Shown here: piece by piece, positions 42,010-51,216 of the stretch
Layout: each line of letters starts with the position of its first letter
Numbering within the stretch: position 1 is the stretch's first letter
Assembly: GCF_017165765.1 (NCBI RefSeq)
Contig: NZ_JAFGZD010000023.1
Span: 18,293 to 82,292 of the forward strand
Length of the DNA stretch: 64,000 nucleotides
DNA from: Pseudomonas capsici
GTDB taxonomy: Bacteria > Pseudomonadota > Gammaproteobacteria > Pseudomonadales > Pseudomonadaceae
Direction of reading: 5' to 3'
The notes under the pieces: model-generated
Databases searched by the model: none
Told to the model about the DNA's origin: nothing
Seen by the model: only the letters and a program-made list of their open reading frames with translations
Translations under genes and position numbers: made by a program

Positions 42010-44964
42010 TCAGTTCACGGCGGACGTCGCTTCGACATGGCGCGGCAAGGTTATCCTGATACGGGTTCCTCGCTGCTGCTCGGGGTCAGCCGGGCTGTCG
42101 ATGGTGATTTGTCCATAATGCTCTTCAACGATGGAATAGACCAGCGCGAGACCTAGCCCGGTTCCTTCTCCCGGCTCCTTGGTCGTGAAGAATGGTTCAA
42201 ACAATCGGTCCATGATTGCCTTCGAAATTCCACTGCCTTCGTCTTCGACGATCAGATCCACAGTATGTTCGGATGCTTCGCTCTTGACCCTCACCGCGCT
42301 GCCGGACGGCGAGGCATCACGGGCGTTGGAGAGCAGATTGATCAAGACCTGCGCCAGCCGCTGAGGATCGCCATCGACCTTGTGCTGCGGATTGCACAGA
42401 TTATAGAAATGCACTTCGAAGTTGCGACGGTTGAGCGCCAGCAGACCAATGGCATCCTGAGCGACTTCGGCCAGACAGACGGCTTCGTCGTTATGCTGGT
42501 GAGCGCCGGCGTGGGCGAAGCTCATCAAGGATTGCACGATGCGCGAGACGCGTTTGGTCTGTTCGAGGATCTGGCTGCTGATCTCCCTGATCTCGCCATC
42601 TTCCTCGCGCTCTTCGCGCAGGTTCTGTGCAAGGCAGGCGATACCGGTGATGGGGTTGCCGATTTCATGAGCCACACCGGCCGCCAGACGACCGATACTG
42701 GCCAGCCGTTCCGAATGGACCAGCTTGTCTTCCAGCATCTGGGTTTCGGTCAGGTCTTCGACCAGCACCACCAGACCGCTGCTGCCGGGGGCCAGCGGTT
42801 CATCGATGGCGGCCTTGTGCAGGTTGAGCCAACGGGTCTGTCCGTCCAGGGCGAGCTTCTGTTTGTGCAAGTGCTCGTCCGGCACATTGATGAAACCCGT
42901 CAGCAGGCCTTTCCAGGGTTCGCTGATGGTTTCCAGGCGCGAGCCGACTACCCGCTGGGCGACGATACCGGTCAGTTCTTCCATGGCCCGGTTCCACATC
43001 AGGATTTCCTGATCCTTGGCCAGCGAGCATACCCCCATGGGCAGCTCCTGAAGAGTCTGGCGGTGGTAACGGCGCAAGGCGTCGAGTTCGGCGGCAAGGC
43101 CGGTCAGGCGCGAGTGATAGTCTTCGAGACGGCTCTCGATGAAGTGAATGTCTTCGGTGACGTATTTCTCGCTGCCGGACTTGTAGGGCAGGAAGGTTTC
43201 CACCATGTCCTGGGCGACGCTGGGGCCCATCAGGCCGGACAGGTTGGCTTCGATCCGGTCACGCAGGCGGCGCAGGGCATAAGGGCGGCGCTCGTCGAAC
43301 GGCAGATACAGATCGCGCAGCGCCTGTTCGACTTCCTTCTGCGCAGCCTTGGCACCCAGCGGCTTGGCCAGTTGCGTGGCAAATTCCTGGGGCGACACTG
43401 CATAGAGTTCGCGGCGCTGCGGGCGACGCACATTGTCGACGGCACAGGCCTCGGCGGCACTGACCTCCTCCGGGCTTGCATTGGTGAACAGCGAGATCAG
43501 GGTGAACAACAGCACGTTGGCGGCCAGCGACGCGATAGCCGCCATGTGCCAACTGGTGTCGTCCAGCACGTAGATCATGTTCAGCAGCGGAATATAGAAA
43601 CCCTGCAGGTTGCCGATCAGCGGTAACAGCATGCCCACGATCCAGACCACGGTCCCGGCCAGCAGGCCGGCAATGAAGCCGCGTCGGTTGGCGGTCGGCC
43701 AATACAGCACCGACAGTACGCCGGGCAGGAATTGCAGGGTTGCGACGAAGGCAACGATGCCCAGGTTGGCCAGATCCTGCTGTGCGCCGAGCATCAGGTA
43801 GAAGCAGTAGCCCGCTGTGATGATTGCCACGATCAGGCCGCGACGTGTCCATTTCAGCCAGCGATAGATATTGCCCTCTGCCGGTGGCTGATAGAGCGGC
43901 AGCACCAGATGGTTGAGGGCCATGCCCGACAGCGCCAGAGTGGTGACGATGATCAGCCCGCTGGAAGCTGCGAGCCCGCCCACATAAGCCATCAGCGCCA
44001 GCGGTTTGCTGTTGGCGGCGATGCCGATCCCCAGGGTGAAATATTCAGGGCTGGTGGTGGCGCCCAGCTTGAGGCCCGCCCACAGAATAAGAGGCACTGC
44101 GAGGCTGATCAGCAGCAGGAACAGCGGCAGGCCCCAACTGGCGCTGACCAGCGCACGCGGATTGAGGTTTTCGGTAAAGGTCATGTGATACATGTGCGGC
44201 ATCACGATGGCCGAGGCGAAAAACACCAGCAGCAAGGTGCGCCATGGGCCTTCCTGCAAGGGCGTATGCAGCGAGGCCAGAGCGGTCTGGTTCTGCAGCA
44301 GCCAGAGTTCCAGATGCTGTGGACCGTCGAATACGCCATACAGGGCATACAGGCCGATGCCGCCCAGGGCGATCAGTTTGATCAGCGATTCGAACGCGAC
44401 GGCGAATACCAGACCTTCATGCTTTTCCCGGGTCGCGATATGCCGTGAGCCAAAGAAGATGGTGAAGAGTGTGATCAGCGCGCAGAAGGCTACGGCGACC
44501 CGGTCCTGTACCGGTTCGCGGGTCAGGATGCTGATGGAGTCGGCCACGGCCTGAATCTGCAACGCCAAGAGCGGCAGCACGCCAATGAGCATGAAAACCG
44601 TGGTCAGCGCGCCCGCCCAGGTACTTCTGAAACGGAAGGCAAACAGGTCGGCCAGGGATGAAAGCTGGTAGGTGCGGGTGATCTTGAGAATGGGATAAAG
44701 CAGTACCGGCGCCAGCAGAAAAGCCCCGGAAACCCCGAGATAACTGGACAGGAAGCCATAACCATACTGATAGGCCAGGCCGACCGAGCCATAGAAGGCC
44801 CAGGCACTGGCATACACGCCCAGCGACAGGGTATAGGTCAGTGGGTGACGAATGATCCAGCGTGGAATGACTCCACGTTCACTGATCCACGCAACGCCGA
44901 ACAGGAACAGCAGATACCCGGCGCTGACCAGCAGCATCTGCGTCAGGCTAAAGCTCATCGGCAT
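42010..44964 (-). CDS. cbrA: Sensor histidine kinase CbrA with transporter domain
   Basis: A 984-residue membrane kinase: the first half (to about residue 500) is a sodium/solute-symporter-like domain with about 13 membrane segments, known for histidine uptake in some pseudomonads. A linker and PAS domain (GVCSLAKDQEILMWNRAMEEL) follow, then a HisKA domain with phosphoacceptor His766 in AAGVAHEIGNP and an HATPase domain (DEGSGI, GTGLGLALVYSIVEEH). Starts at 44964 or 44958 both overlap the end of cbrX, and no good ribosome site precedes them, suggesting translational coupling. Confidence 0.96.
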   Translation of the reverse strand: MPMSFSLTQMLLVSAGYLLFLFGVAWISERGVIPRWIIRHPLTYTLSLGVYASAWAFYGSVGLAYQYGYGFLSSYLGVSGAFLLAPVLLYPILKITRTYQLSSLADLFAFRFRSTWAGALTTVFMLIGVLPLLALQIQAVADSISILTREPVQDRVAVAFCALITLFTIFFGSRHIATREKHEGLVFAVAFESLIKLIALGGIGLYALYGVFDGPQHLELWLLQNQTALASLHTPLQEGPWRTLLLVFFASAIVMPHMYHMTFTENLNPRALVSASWGLPLFLLLISLAVPLILWAGLKLGATTSPEYFTLGIGIAANSKPLALMAYVGGLAASSGLIIVTTLALSGMALNHLVLPLYQPPAEGNIYRWLKWTRRGLIVAIITAGYCFYLMLGAQQDLANLGIVAFVATLQFLPGVLSVLYWPTANRRGFIAGLLAGTVVWIVGMLLPLIGNLQGFYIPLLNMIYVLDDTSWHMAAIASLAANVLLFTLISLFTNASPEEVSAAEACAVDNVRRPQRRELYAVSPQEFATQLAKPLGAKAAQKEVEQALRDLYLPFDERRPYALRRLRDRIEANLSGLMGPSVAQDMVETFLPYKSGSEKYVTEDIHFIESRLEDYHSRLTGLAAELDALRRYHRQTLQELPMGVCSLAKDQEILMWNRAMEELTGIVAQRVVGSRLETISEPWKGLLTGFINVPDEHLHKQKLALDGQTRWLNLHKAAIDEPLAPGSSGLVVLVEDLTETQMLEDKLVHSERLASIGRLAAGVAHEIGNPITGIACLAQNLREEREEDGEIREISSQILEQTKRVSRIVQSLMSFAHAGAHQHNDEAVCLAEVAQDAIGLLALNRRNFEVHFYNLCNPQHKVDGDPQRLAQVLINLLSNARDASPSGSAVRVKSEASEHTVDLIVEDEGSGISKAIMDRLFEPFFTTKEPGEGTGLGLALVYSIVEEHYGQITIDSPADPEQQRGTRIRITLPRHVEATSAVN

Positions 44965-45124
44965 CTCGCTGGCTCTGAAGAATGAAGGTCACCACGATCA
45001 GGATCAGCCACAGCATATAAGGGCGATACCAGGCACCTGTTGCATCGATCCACCAGTCCATGATGGCCGGGGAGAAGAGGTAGATGCCTACCACCAGAAG
45101 CAAGACCAGGCGGTAAATATACAT
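44948..45124 (-). CDS. cbrX: Small membrane protein CbrX upstream of cbrA
   Basis: A 58-residue protein with two likely membrane segments (about residues 3-21 and 31-49) and a charged end SQRDADEL. ATG 45124 has an excellent AAGGAG site 7 bases away. It overlaps the cbrA start by 11-17 bases. A small gene of this kind precedes cbrA in P. putida under the name cbrX; use of the symbol here rests on position and size. Confidence 0.85.
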   Translation of the reverse strand: MYIYRLVLLLVVGIYLFSPAIMDWWIDATGAWYRPYMLWLILIVVTFILQSQRDADEL

Positions 45125-45226
45125 ACGGTCTCCTTCGTTCCTGAGGGTGATGAGGTGCGGCATGGTAACGGATGCCGTACAACCTGCAAGTGTACTTATG
45201 TACGAGTTTTACGCGACCGCTCTAGC

Positions 45227-46114
45227 TCAGTCTATTCGGGCTTCTTCAATTGTGCTCGTGCGTGGTATGGCCGCTGCATCCCAGTGCGCGATGCCCCAAT
45301 CGAGCACTTCCCGTGCGTTGGCGTACGACAGTTCGGGTGTCGTGGGCTGGCCGAGGGCTCGCAGAGCCCTGAGTAGCAAGGGCGTCGCCTGATCGGCAGG
45401 CAACGGTGGCGAGCGATAGGATTTGCCGAGCTTGTGGCCGTCCGGCTGGGTAATCAGCGGTACATGCAGATAGCGCGGTTGAGGAAGCCCGAGCAGTTCC
45501 TGGAGATAGAGCTGACGAGGTGTCGAGTCCAGCAGGTCTGCACCGCGCACGATATCGGTAACGCCCTGCCAGGCATCGTCGATCACGACCGCCAGTTGAT
45601 AGGCATACAGCCCATCGCGCCGCTGAATGACAAAATCCCCGGACTCGCGCCCCAGGTGTTGTTGAAAGGCTCCCTGTACCCGGTCGATGAAGCGGTATTC
45701 CAGTTCCGGCACGCGGATACGGATCGCGGCGTCTTCGGTGGCATGACCTGCATTGCGGCAGAATCCGGGATAGATACCTTGAAAGCCTTCCAGTTGTTTG
45801 CGCGAGCAGGTGCAGGCATAGGCCAGGCCATGACTGAACCAGCGATTCAGGACTTCGGCATAGGCATCGTGGCGCAGGCTTTGACGCACGACTTCGCCGT
45901 CCCATTCGAAACCATAGCGCTCAAGGGTTTCCAGAATCGCGGCCTGCGCCCCGGCAACCTCCCGAGGCGGGTCCAGATCTTCCATGCGCATCAGCCATTT
46001 GCCACCTGCGGCGCGGGCGTCGAGATAGGAGGCGAGCGCTGCGACCAGTGAGCCGAAGTGCAGGTAACCGCTGGGGGTTGGCGCAAAGCGTCCGATATAG
46101 GCCGGGTTTTTCAT
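45227..46114 (-). CDS. gluQ: Glutamyl-Q tRNA(Asp) synthetase
   Basis: Attaches glutamate to the queuosine base of tRNA(Asp). The 295-residue protein is a truncated glutamyl-tRNA synthetase paralogue: Rossmann catalytic core with the HIGH-like HFGS in RFAPTPSGYLHFGSL, zinc ligands Cys101, Cys103, Tyr115 and Cys119, and a KLGKS version of the KMSKS loop, but no anticodon-binding domain. ATG 46114 (MKNPAYIGRFAPTP) is chosen over longer in-frame starts. It lies next to dksA, as is common in gammaproteobacteria. Confidence 0.95.
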   Translation of the reverse strand: MKNPAYIGRFAPTPSGYLHFGSLVAALASYLDARAAGGKWLMRMEDLDPPREVAGAQAAILETLERYGFEWDGEVVRQSLRHDAYAEVLNRWFSHGLAYACTCSRKQLEGFQGIYPGFCRNAGHATEDAAIRIRVPELEYRFIDRVQGAFQQHLGRESGDFVIQRRDGLYAYQLAVVIDDAWQGVTDIVRGADLLDSTPRQLYLQELLGLPQPRYLHVPLITQPDGHKLGKSYRSPPLPADQATPLLLRALRALGQPTTPELSYANAREVLDWGIAHWDAAAIPRTSTIEEARID

Positions 46115-46156
46115 GGCTGTATCCAAACCAGAAGAGCTTTTTCGTCTGACTGTTTC

Positions 46157-46210
46157 TCGCGAATGAATTGGCTCCTGCCCAGTGCTCTGCAGGAGCCAGT
46201 TCATTCGCGA
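46157..46210. repeat. REP-type inverted repeat between dksA and gluQ
   Basis: TCGCGAATGAATTGGCTCCTG (46157-46177) pairs with CAGGAGCCAGTTCATTCGCGA (46190-46210), nearly perfect over 21 bp. It shares the CGCGAATGAATT arm with the element at 33815-33859. Confidence 0.75.
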
Positions 46211-46232
46211 AAAACCTCAATGCCTTGAAACC

Positions 46233-46257
46233 AAAAAAGACGCCGAAGCGTCTTTTT
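46233..46257 (-). terminator. Terminator after dksA (bidirectional type)
   Basis: AGACGC and GCGTCT flank loop CGAA (46238-46253), with A6 on one side and T5 on the other, so it can work on either strand; dksA is the gene it closes. Confidence 0.8.
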
Positions 46258-46276
46258 GTTCAAGGCGGTCTGCAGG

Positions 46277-46717
46277 TCACTTGCCGACCTGTTTTTCCTT
46301 GATTTCTGCCAGCGTCTTGCAGTCGATGCAAAGGTCGGCAGTCGGGCGTGCTTCAAGGCGACGAAGGCCGATTTCCACACCGCAGGACTCACACCAGCCG
46401 TATTCTTCGTCCAGGATCAGTTGCAGCGTCTTGTCGATCTTCTTGATCAGCTTGCGCTCACGGTCACGTGCACGCAGTTCCAGGCTGAATTCCTCTTCCT
46501 GGCTGGCCCGGTCTGCTGGATCGGGAAAGTTTGCAGCTTCGTCCTTCATGTGGTCTACCGTGCGGTCGACCTCTTGCATCAGATCCTGTTTCCACTTGTT
46601 CAGGATCTTGGTGAAATGCGCGCGCATCGGCTCGCCCATGTACTCTTCACCCGCTTTTTCCACGTAGGGTTCAAAGCCACTGATTAGATGATTCTGTTGC
46701 TTTTCTGGGGTGGGCAT
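46277..46717 (-). CDS. dksA: RNA polymerase-binding transcription factor DksA
   Basis: Works with ppGpp in the secondary channel of RNA polymerase to repress stable-RNA and activate biosynthetic promoters. The 146-residue protein has the coiled coil with tip aspartates Asp66 and Asp69 (DPADRASQEEEF) and a four-cysteine zinc finger, Cys109, Cys112, Cys130 and Cys133. The start at 46717 is preferred; a GTG six codons upstream is possible. The GC-rich promoters of tRNA-fMet and the rRNA leader at the window end are plausible targets. Confidence 0.95.
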   Translation of the reverse strand: MPTPEKQQNHLISGFEPYVEKAGEEYMGEPMRAHFTKILNKWKQDLMQEVDRTVDHMKDEAANFPDPADRASQEEEFSLELRARDRERKLIKKIDKTLQLILDEEYGWCESCGVEIGLRRLEARPTADLCIDCKTLAEIKEKQVGK

Positions 46718-47057
46718 GTAGGGACCGCCTCTCACTCTTCTAATCTATTGCGCAGGATTGTTCCATCACCGACCCCTGTCGGCCCTGCAACTGCAAGCGG
46801 GCGAACTTACCAGATCAAATCGTGGTGCGCTACTCCCGGTTGTCGAGCATCGTCTCGCTTGTTCACCGAACGGGACGCCTGTAACGGAAACTCGCTGTCA
46901 TCAAGGCGTGTAGCGGCTGTCCCCGTCTTTTTGTTTTCTTTCAACAAGTCCTGACGTTTGATGATTTAAAGTAGTGCATTGCAAACGGTTGGTTAGAATC
47001 CAGCCGATTGTTCATGACCGTTATGTTTCTGATCCGTGTTTCATTTAAGGAAGAAAA
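46718..47057. other. Intergenic region, dksA to aminotransferase
   Basis: 340 bases between two divergent genes. It must contain both promoters, but I could not pick a convincing -35/-10 pair on either strand. No RNA gene or repeat is evident. A TTTAAGGAAG ribosome site precedes the aminotransferase ATG. Confidence 0.5.
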
Positions 47058-48230
47058 ATGGCCCAGCCTTACAGTGAGCGTAGTCGCGCCATCGAACCTT
47101 TTCATGTCATGGCGCTGTTGGCGCGGGCCAATGAGTTGCAGGCGGCGGGTCACGATGTCATTCATCTGGAAATCGGCGAGCCCGATTTCACCACGGCAGC
47201 GCCCATCGTTGCCGCCGGTCAGGCGGCACTGGCAGCCGGCAAGACCCGTTACACCGCAGCCCGTGGCCTGCCGGAGTTGCGTCAGGCCATTGCCGGTTTC
47301 TATGCGCAGCGTTATCGGCTGGATATCGACCCGGAACGAATTCTCGTCACGCCCGGCGGCTCCGGTGCGCTGCTGCTGGCCAGCAGTCTTCTGGTGGACC
47401 CCGGCAAGCACTGGCTGCTGGCCGATCCGGGTTACCCGTGCAACCGGCACTTTCTGCGCCTGGTCGAAGGCGCTGCACAACTGGTGCCGGTCGGGCCGCA
47501 GGAGCGTTATCAACTGACACCCGAGTCGGTGGCACAGCACTGGAATCAGGACAGCGTCGGTGCCCTGGTCGCTTCTCCCGCCAACCCCACAGGCACGCTT
47601 CTGCATGTGGATGAGCTGGCGGCGTTGTCCAGCACGCTCAAGGCGCGTAACGGCCATCTGGTGGTGGACGAGATCTATCATGGTCTGACGTATGGCGTCG
47701 ACGCGAGCAGCGTGCTGGAGGTCGATAACGATGCGTTTGTCCTTAATAGTTTTTCAAAGTATTTCGGAATGACGGGCTGGCGTCTGGGCTGGCTGGTGGC
47801 ACCTCCCGAGGCGGTTGCCGATCTGGAGAAGCTGGCGCAGAACCTCTATATCAGCGCTCCGAGCATGGCTCAATATGCCGCGCTGGCCTGCTTCGAGCCG
47901 CAAACCATCGAGATTTTCGAGCAGCGTCGCGCCGAGTTCGGACGCCGCCGCGACTTCCTTTTGCCAGCCCTGCGCGAGCTGGGTTTTGGTATTGCGGTGG
48001 AGCCTGAAGGGGCTTTCTATCTGTATGCCGATATCAGCGCCTTTGGCGGCGATGCCTTTGAGTTCTGTCGTCACTTCCTGGAAACCGAGCACATTGCGTT
48101 TACGCCGGGTCTGGATTTCGGGCGCTATCAGGCGGGGCATCATGTGCGCTTTGCTTACACTCAAAGCCTGCCAAGGCTCGAAGAAGCGGTCGAGCGAATT
48201 GCCCGTGGCTTGCGGAGCTGGAAAGGCTGA
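47058..48230 (+). CDS. PLP-dependent aminotransferase, class I/II
   Basis: A 390-residue fold-type I aminotransferase. It has the aspartate-aminotransferase-like features LEIGEPDFTTAAP near the N-terminus, SPANPTG, DEIYHGLTYG and the PLP Schiff-base Lys234 in NSFSKYFGMTGWRLGW, and the C-terminal HHVRFAYTQSLPRLEEAVER substrate-carboxylate Arg region. Amino acid specificity cannot be read from sequence; annotation as aspartate/tyrosine or alanine-type transaminase is uncertain. sfsA starts at its last base, so the two are coupled. Confidence 0.9.
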   Translation: MAQPYSERSRAIEPFHVMALLARANELQAAGHDVIHLEIGEPDFTTAAPIVAAGQAALAAGKTRYTAARGLPELRQAIAGFYAQRYRLDIDPERILVTPGGSGALLLASSLLVDPGKHWLLADPGYPCNRHFLRLVEGAAQLVPVGPQERYQLTPESVAQHWNQDSVGALVASPANPTGTLLHVDELAALSSTLKARNGHLVVDEIYHGLTYGVDASSVLEVDNDAFVLNSFSKYFGMTGWRLGWLVAPPEAVADLEKLAQNLYISAPSMAQYAALACFEPQTIEIFEQRRAEFGRRRDFLLPALRELGFGIAVEPEGAFYLYADISAFGGDAFEFCRHFLETEHIAFTPGLDFGRYQAGHHVRFAYTQSLPRLEEAVERIARGLRSWKG

Positions 48231-48943
48231 TGCGTTTTTCTCCTGAACTCGAGCAAGGTCGTCTGCTGCTTCGCTACAAACGCTTCCTGGCCGACATTGA
48301 AACCGATAGCGGCGAGCGGCTGACCATCCACTGTCCCAATACCGGTTCGATGCTCAATTGCATGCTGCCGGGAGGACGAGTCTGGTTCAGCCGCTCCAAT
48401 GATCCCAAGCGCAAATTACCGGGGACCTGGGAAATCAGCGAAACGCCTCAGGGACGCTTTGCCTGCATCAATACCGGACGTGCCAATACTTTGGTCGAGG
48501 AAGCACTGCGTGCCGGTGTTATCAGCGAACTCAACGGTTTTACGGCGCTCAAGCGCGAAGTGGCTTACGGACAGGAAAAGAGCCGGGTGGATTTTCGCCT
48601 TGAGTACCCCGAAGGCTATGTCTACGTGGAGGTCAAAAGCGTCACCCTGGGGTTCGATGAGTCGAACGTTGCGGCCTTTCCCGATGCCGTCACCCTGCGC
48701 GGTGCCCGCCATTTGCGAGAACTGGCAGCACTGGCTCGCGAGGGCGTGCGTGCCGTCCTGCTGTATTGCGTGAATATCACCGGGATTGATGCAGTGCGGC
48801 CGGCAGAGGAAATCGACCCTGCCTATGCTGCGGCTTTGCGTGAGGCGGTGACGGCGGGTGTCGAGGTGCTGGCCTATGGCGTGCAACTGACGCCTGAAGA
48901 GATTCGTATCGACAGACGTCTGCAGGTTCAGGGTCTTATCTGA
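48230..48943 (+). CDS. sfsA: Sugar fermentation stimulation protein SfsA
   Basis: A 237-residue protein matching the SfsA family throughout: CPNTGSMLNCMLPGGRVWFS, RANTLVEEAL, SRVDFRLEYPEGYVYVEVKSVTL and FPDAVTLRGARHLRELA. The central part has a PD-(D/E)xK nuclease-like layout with the VEVKS strand; DNA binding is reported in E. coli but the biological role is unclear. Its ATG overlaps the aminotransferase stop, and its 3' end overlaps the convergent Rieske gene by 8 bases. Confidence 0.95.
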   Translation: MRFSPELEQGRLLLRYKRFLADIETDSGERLTIHCPNTGSMLNCMLPGGRVWFSRSNDPKRKLPGTWEISETPQGRFACINTGRANTLVEEALRAGVISELNGFTALKREVAYGQEKSRVDFRLEYPEGYVYVEVKSVTLGFDESNVAAFPDAVTLRGARHLRELAALAREGVRAVLLYCVNITGIDAVRPAEEIDPAYAAALREAVTAGVEVLAYGVQLTPEEIRIDRRLQVQGLI

Positions 48944-49277
48944 ACGACTCGTTCTCGTCAGGCAACTGGACCCAGATGCCTTCAGCGTCTTCCCGGCAGG
49001 GGATGGCCGTCAGCGACTGGCCTTCGCAAGGTCCCGCAACACATTCGCCATTCTCGACCAGAAACAGTGCGCCATGGCTGGCGCACTGGATCAGGCTGGC
49101 GCTGTCATCCAGAAACCGGTCCGGCTCCCACTCCAGTGCAATGCCGCGATGGGGGCAGCGATTGCGGTAGACGAACACCTGACCCTGACGACGCACTGCC
49201 AGCAGCTTGAGCCCCTCACGTTCAAACCCGCGGCTCTCGGCTTCGGGGAGGTCGGCTGTGGTGCATAGGTGTTTCAT
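48936..49277 (-). CDS. Rieske [2Fe-2S] protein
   Basis: A 113-residue single-domain Rieske protein with both cluster-binding boxes: CPHRG (Cys41, His43) and CASH (Cys65, His68), spaced as in dioxygenase-type ferredoxins (NirD/Rieske_2 family). It probably carries electrons or acts as a small regulatory subunit; no oxygenase partner is nearby. It converges on sfsA with a short 3' overlap. Confidence 0.9.
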   Translation of the reverse strand: MKHLCTTADLPEAESRGFEREGLKLLAVRRQGQVFVYRNRCPHRGIALEWEPDRFLDDSASLIQCASHGALFLVENGECVAGPCEGQSLTAIPCREDAEGIWVQLPDENESFR

Positions 49278-49654
49278 GAAGCATACCTGCCCGCTTGAGC
49301 TTTAAATGAAAACACTTTGTCAAATAGCTCCGATTATCGAGTTGATGACTGCAAGAGAGAAATGATGCATTGCTTCTTGATGCAATCCTGATCTGCCGAT
49401 TTTGCACGTTTGCGGATCATTTCTCCTTTTTTTGCGAATGCCTCGCGAGGATCGCTCGTCGCGTTGAGGCGTTCTGCCCGGCATCGACCTTCTGGATAAC
49501 CGCCAGAAGATCCCGATTGATCATGGCTCGCCGAGAAGGCAAGCACATGAAAGGGTATTTTCGGGTAGTGAGTCTGGTATGGCTCAATGCTTGCCAAATA
49601 CGGCCTCATTTGCCAAATTGATTCTCAAGGCAAAGCCCGGTTGGGCATGGGCAT
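49278..49654. other. Intergenic region with no supported gene
   Basis: About 380 bases between the Rieske gene and the ChaN-like gene. Short open frames occur on both strands, up to 91 codons on the minus strand at 49334-49609, but none has a ribosome site and recognisable protein features together. The right end may hold decayed 5' sequence of the ChaN-like gene. Confidence 0.4.
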
Positions 49655-50308
49655 TTGGACTCAGGCATGATTCGTGACAACAAGAATGGCCAGGCGCTGA
49701 GCGCGCAACAACTGGCCGAGCGTCTGGCAGTTGCTCCACGTGTTCTGGTTGGCGAGCAACACGACAATCCCGATCATCACGCATTAGAGTTATGGCTCTT
49801 GCAGGTACTGGCTGCCCGGCGCCCGCAAGGCAGCCTGTTATTGGAGATGCTGAATCCCGACCAGCAGGACAGGGTAGACGCGGTTCAGTCTGATCTGGCC
49901 GATGGGAAATACCCGACCGATCTGCCAGCAGCGTTGAACTGGCAAAAATCCTGGGACTGGTCGTTGTATGGTCCACTGATGCGCTACGTGCTGGCCCAGC
50001 CTTATCCGGTGTTGTCCGCCAATCTGTATGCCGATGAAGTCATGCCGATTTCCCGGCGAATGGCGCAAAGCCTCTTGGCTGCTCCTGTGCCGAGTGTGTT
50101 GTTTGCCTGTGCCTGGCATGTGCGCAAGGATGTGGGAGTGCCTTTGCATCTGACCGACCTTGGCGTTACCGATCCGGTCGTGGTGCTGCTTCTGGTCCGG
50201 GCCGGCGAAGAGGTCGAGCCGCAGAGCGTCGATTACGTCTGGTATACGGCAGCCACTCCGGAAAAGGATCACGGCGCTCAATTTCGCCAGCCCCCACCTG
50301 GAGCCTGA
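49655..50308 (+). CDS. Truncated ChaN-family (haem-binding lipoprotein) homologue
   Basis: The 217-residue frame clearly resembles ChaN/PhuW lipoproteins, which bind haem-iron at the envelope: PRVLVGEQHDNPDHHALELWLLQ, LLLEMLNPDQQ, WDWSLYG and a C-terminal HVRKDVGVPLHL box. Two parts expected from the family are missing. There is no signal peptide or lipobox before the first motif, and about 60-70 residues between NLYADEVMPI and SRRMAQSLLAAP are gone. Start is uncertain (TTG 49655 or ATG 49667) and no clear ribosome site is seen. It may be a decaying gene; the PrrF RNA nearby fits an iron context. Confidence 0.6.
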   Translation: MDSGMIRDNKNGQALSAQQLAERLAVAPRVLVGEQHDNPDHHALELWLLQVLAARRPQGSLLLEMLNPDQQDRVDAVQSDLADGKYPTDLPAALNWQKSWDWSLYGPLMRYVLAQPYPVLSANLYADEVMPISRRMAQSLLAAPVPSVLFACAWHVRKDVGVPLHLTDLGVTDPVVVLLLVRAGEEVEPQSVDYVWYTAATPEKDHGAQFRQPPPGA

Positions 50309-50427
50309 CGCCACTGCTTAGGTTTTTTCTCTTCTTTGCGTAGTCCTTTTCTCTGACTTGGCTGTGATCATGTCTTGCAGGGAGTGCTCCTATATTGTCC
50401 GGCTCATGTTTTTCGGAGCGGGATGCC

Positions 50428-51207
50428 ATGCAAGAAATGACAGCAGATGATGAACGACTGGCTCTCCAGGCGTTGAGCCTGCTTGATCTGTTCGCCTTCA
50501 GCAGCGATGACACCGAGCAGCGGATTGTCGCCCTGTGTCAACGTGCGGTTACGCCTTTGGGGGCGATAGCGGCAGTGTGTGTGTCGCCACGTTTCGTGTG
50601 TCTGGCGCGTACGACCCTTGATCGTCTGCAGGCTCCTGATGTCCGGGTGGTGGCGCTGGCGAATTTCCCCTATGGCGGCCCGGGTATCGAGCCTGTGGTA
50701 GCCGAAGTGCGTGCAGCCGTGATGTCGGGTGCTGACGAGATCGATGTGGTCTATCCGTTTCGCACCCTTCTATCCGGGGACCAGCAGACCGGTATGGATA
50801 TGATCACGGCCTGCAAGGCGGCGTGCGGCAGTCGCGTGGCCTTGACTGTCACTCTCGAAACCGGTGATCTGCGCGACCCGCAGATCATCCTCCAGGCTTG
50901 TCGCAGTGCCATTTTGTGCGGTGCCGACTTTCTCAAGACCAGCACCGGCAGGGGGCTTGCCGGCACCACGCCGCAAGCGGTGCGCATCGTGCTTGAGTCC
51001 ATTGCCGAGGTGGGCGGGCAGGTGGGTTTCAAGGTCGCCGGAGGCGTTCGTACCTTCACTGATGCCCGAGGCTTCATGGACATGGCGCGTTCCCGTTTCG
51101 GGCCGCACTGGATCAATGTCGACAGGGTACGTTTTGGGTCTTCGACGCTCTTGGACGACTTGCTGGTGCGCCTGGGCGTGCTGGAGTCCGGTCTCGGGAA
51201 AAGCTGA
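50428..51207 (+). CDS. deoC: Deoxyribose-phosphate aldolase
   Basis: Cleaves 2-deoxyribose-5-phosphate to glyceraldehyde-3-phosphate and acetaldehyde. The 259-residue TIM-barrel aldolase has AVCVSPRFV, the ADEIDVVYP motif, the Schiff-base Lys170 in DFLKTSTG and the proton-relay Lys202 in GFKVAGGVRT. ATG 50428 lies 9 bases behind GGAG; a start 11 codons earlier is unsupported. It stands alone here, with no other deo genes in view. Confidence 0.95.
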   Translation: MQEMTADDERLALQALSLLDLFAFSSDDTEQRIVALCQRAVTPLGAIAAVCVSPRFVCLARTTLDRLQAPDVRVVALANFPYGGPGIEPVVAEVRAAVMSGADEIDVVYPFRTLLSGDQQTGMDMITACKAACGSRVALTVTLETGDLRDPQIILQACRSAILCGADFLKTSTGRGLAGTTPQAVRIVLESIAEVGGQVGFKVAGGVRTFTDARGFMDMARSRFGPHWINVDRVRFGSSTLLDDLLVRLGVLESGLGKS

Positions 51208-51216
51208 AAGACAGGC

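Noticed and set aside
49334..49609. A 91-codon minus-strand frame between the Rieske and ChaN-like genes
   Set aside because: No ribosome site, no recognisable domain and unlike neighbouring genes in codon pattern; treated as non-coding.
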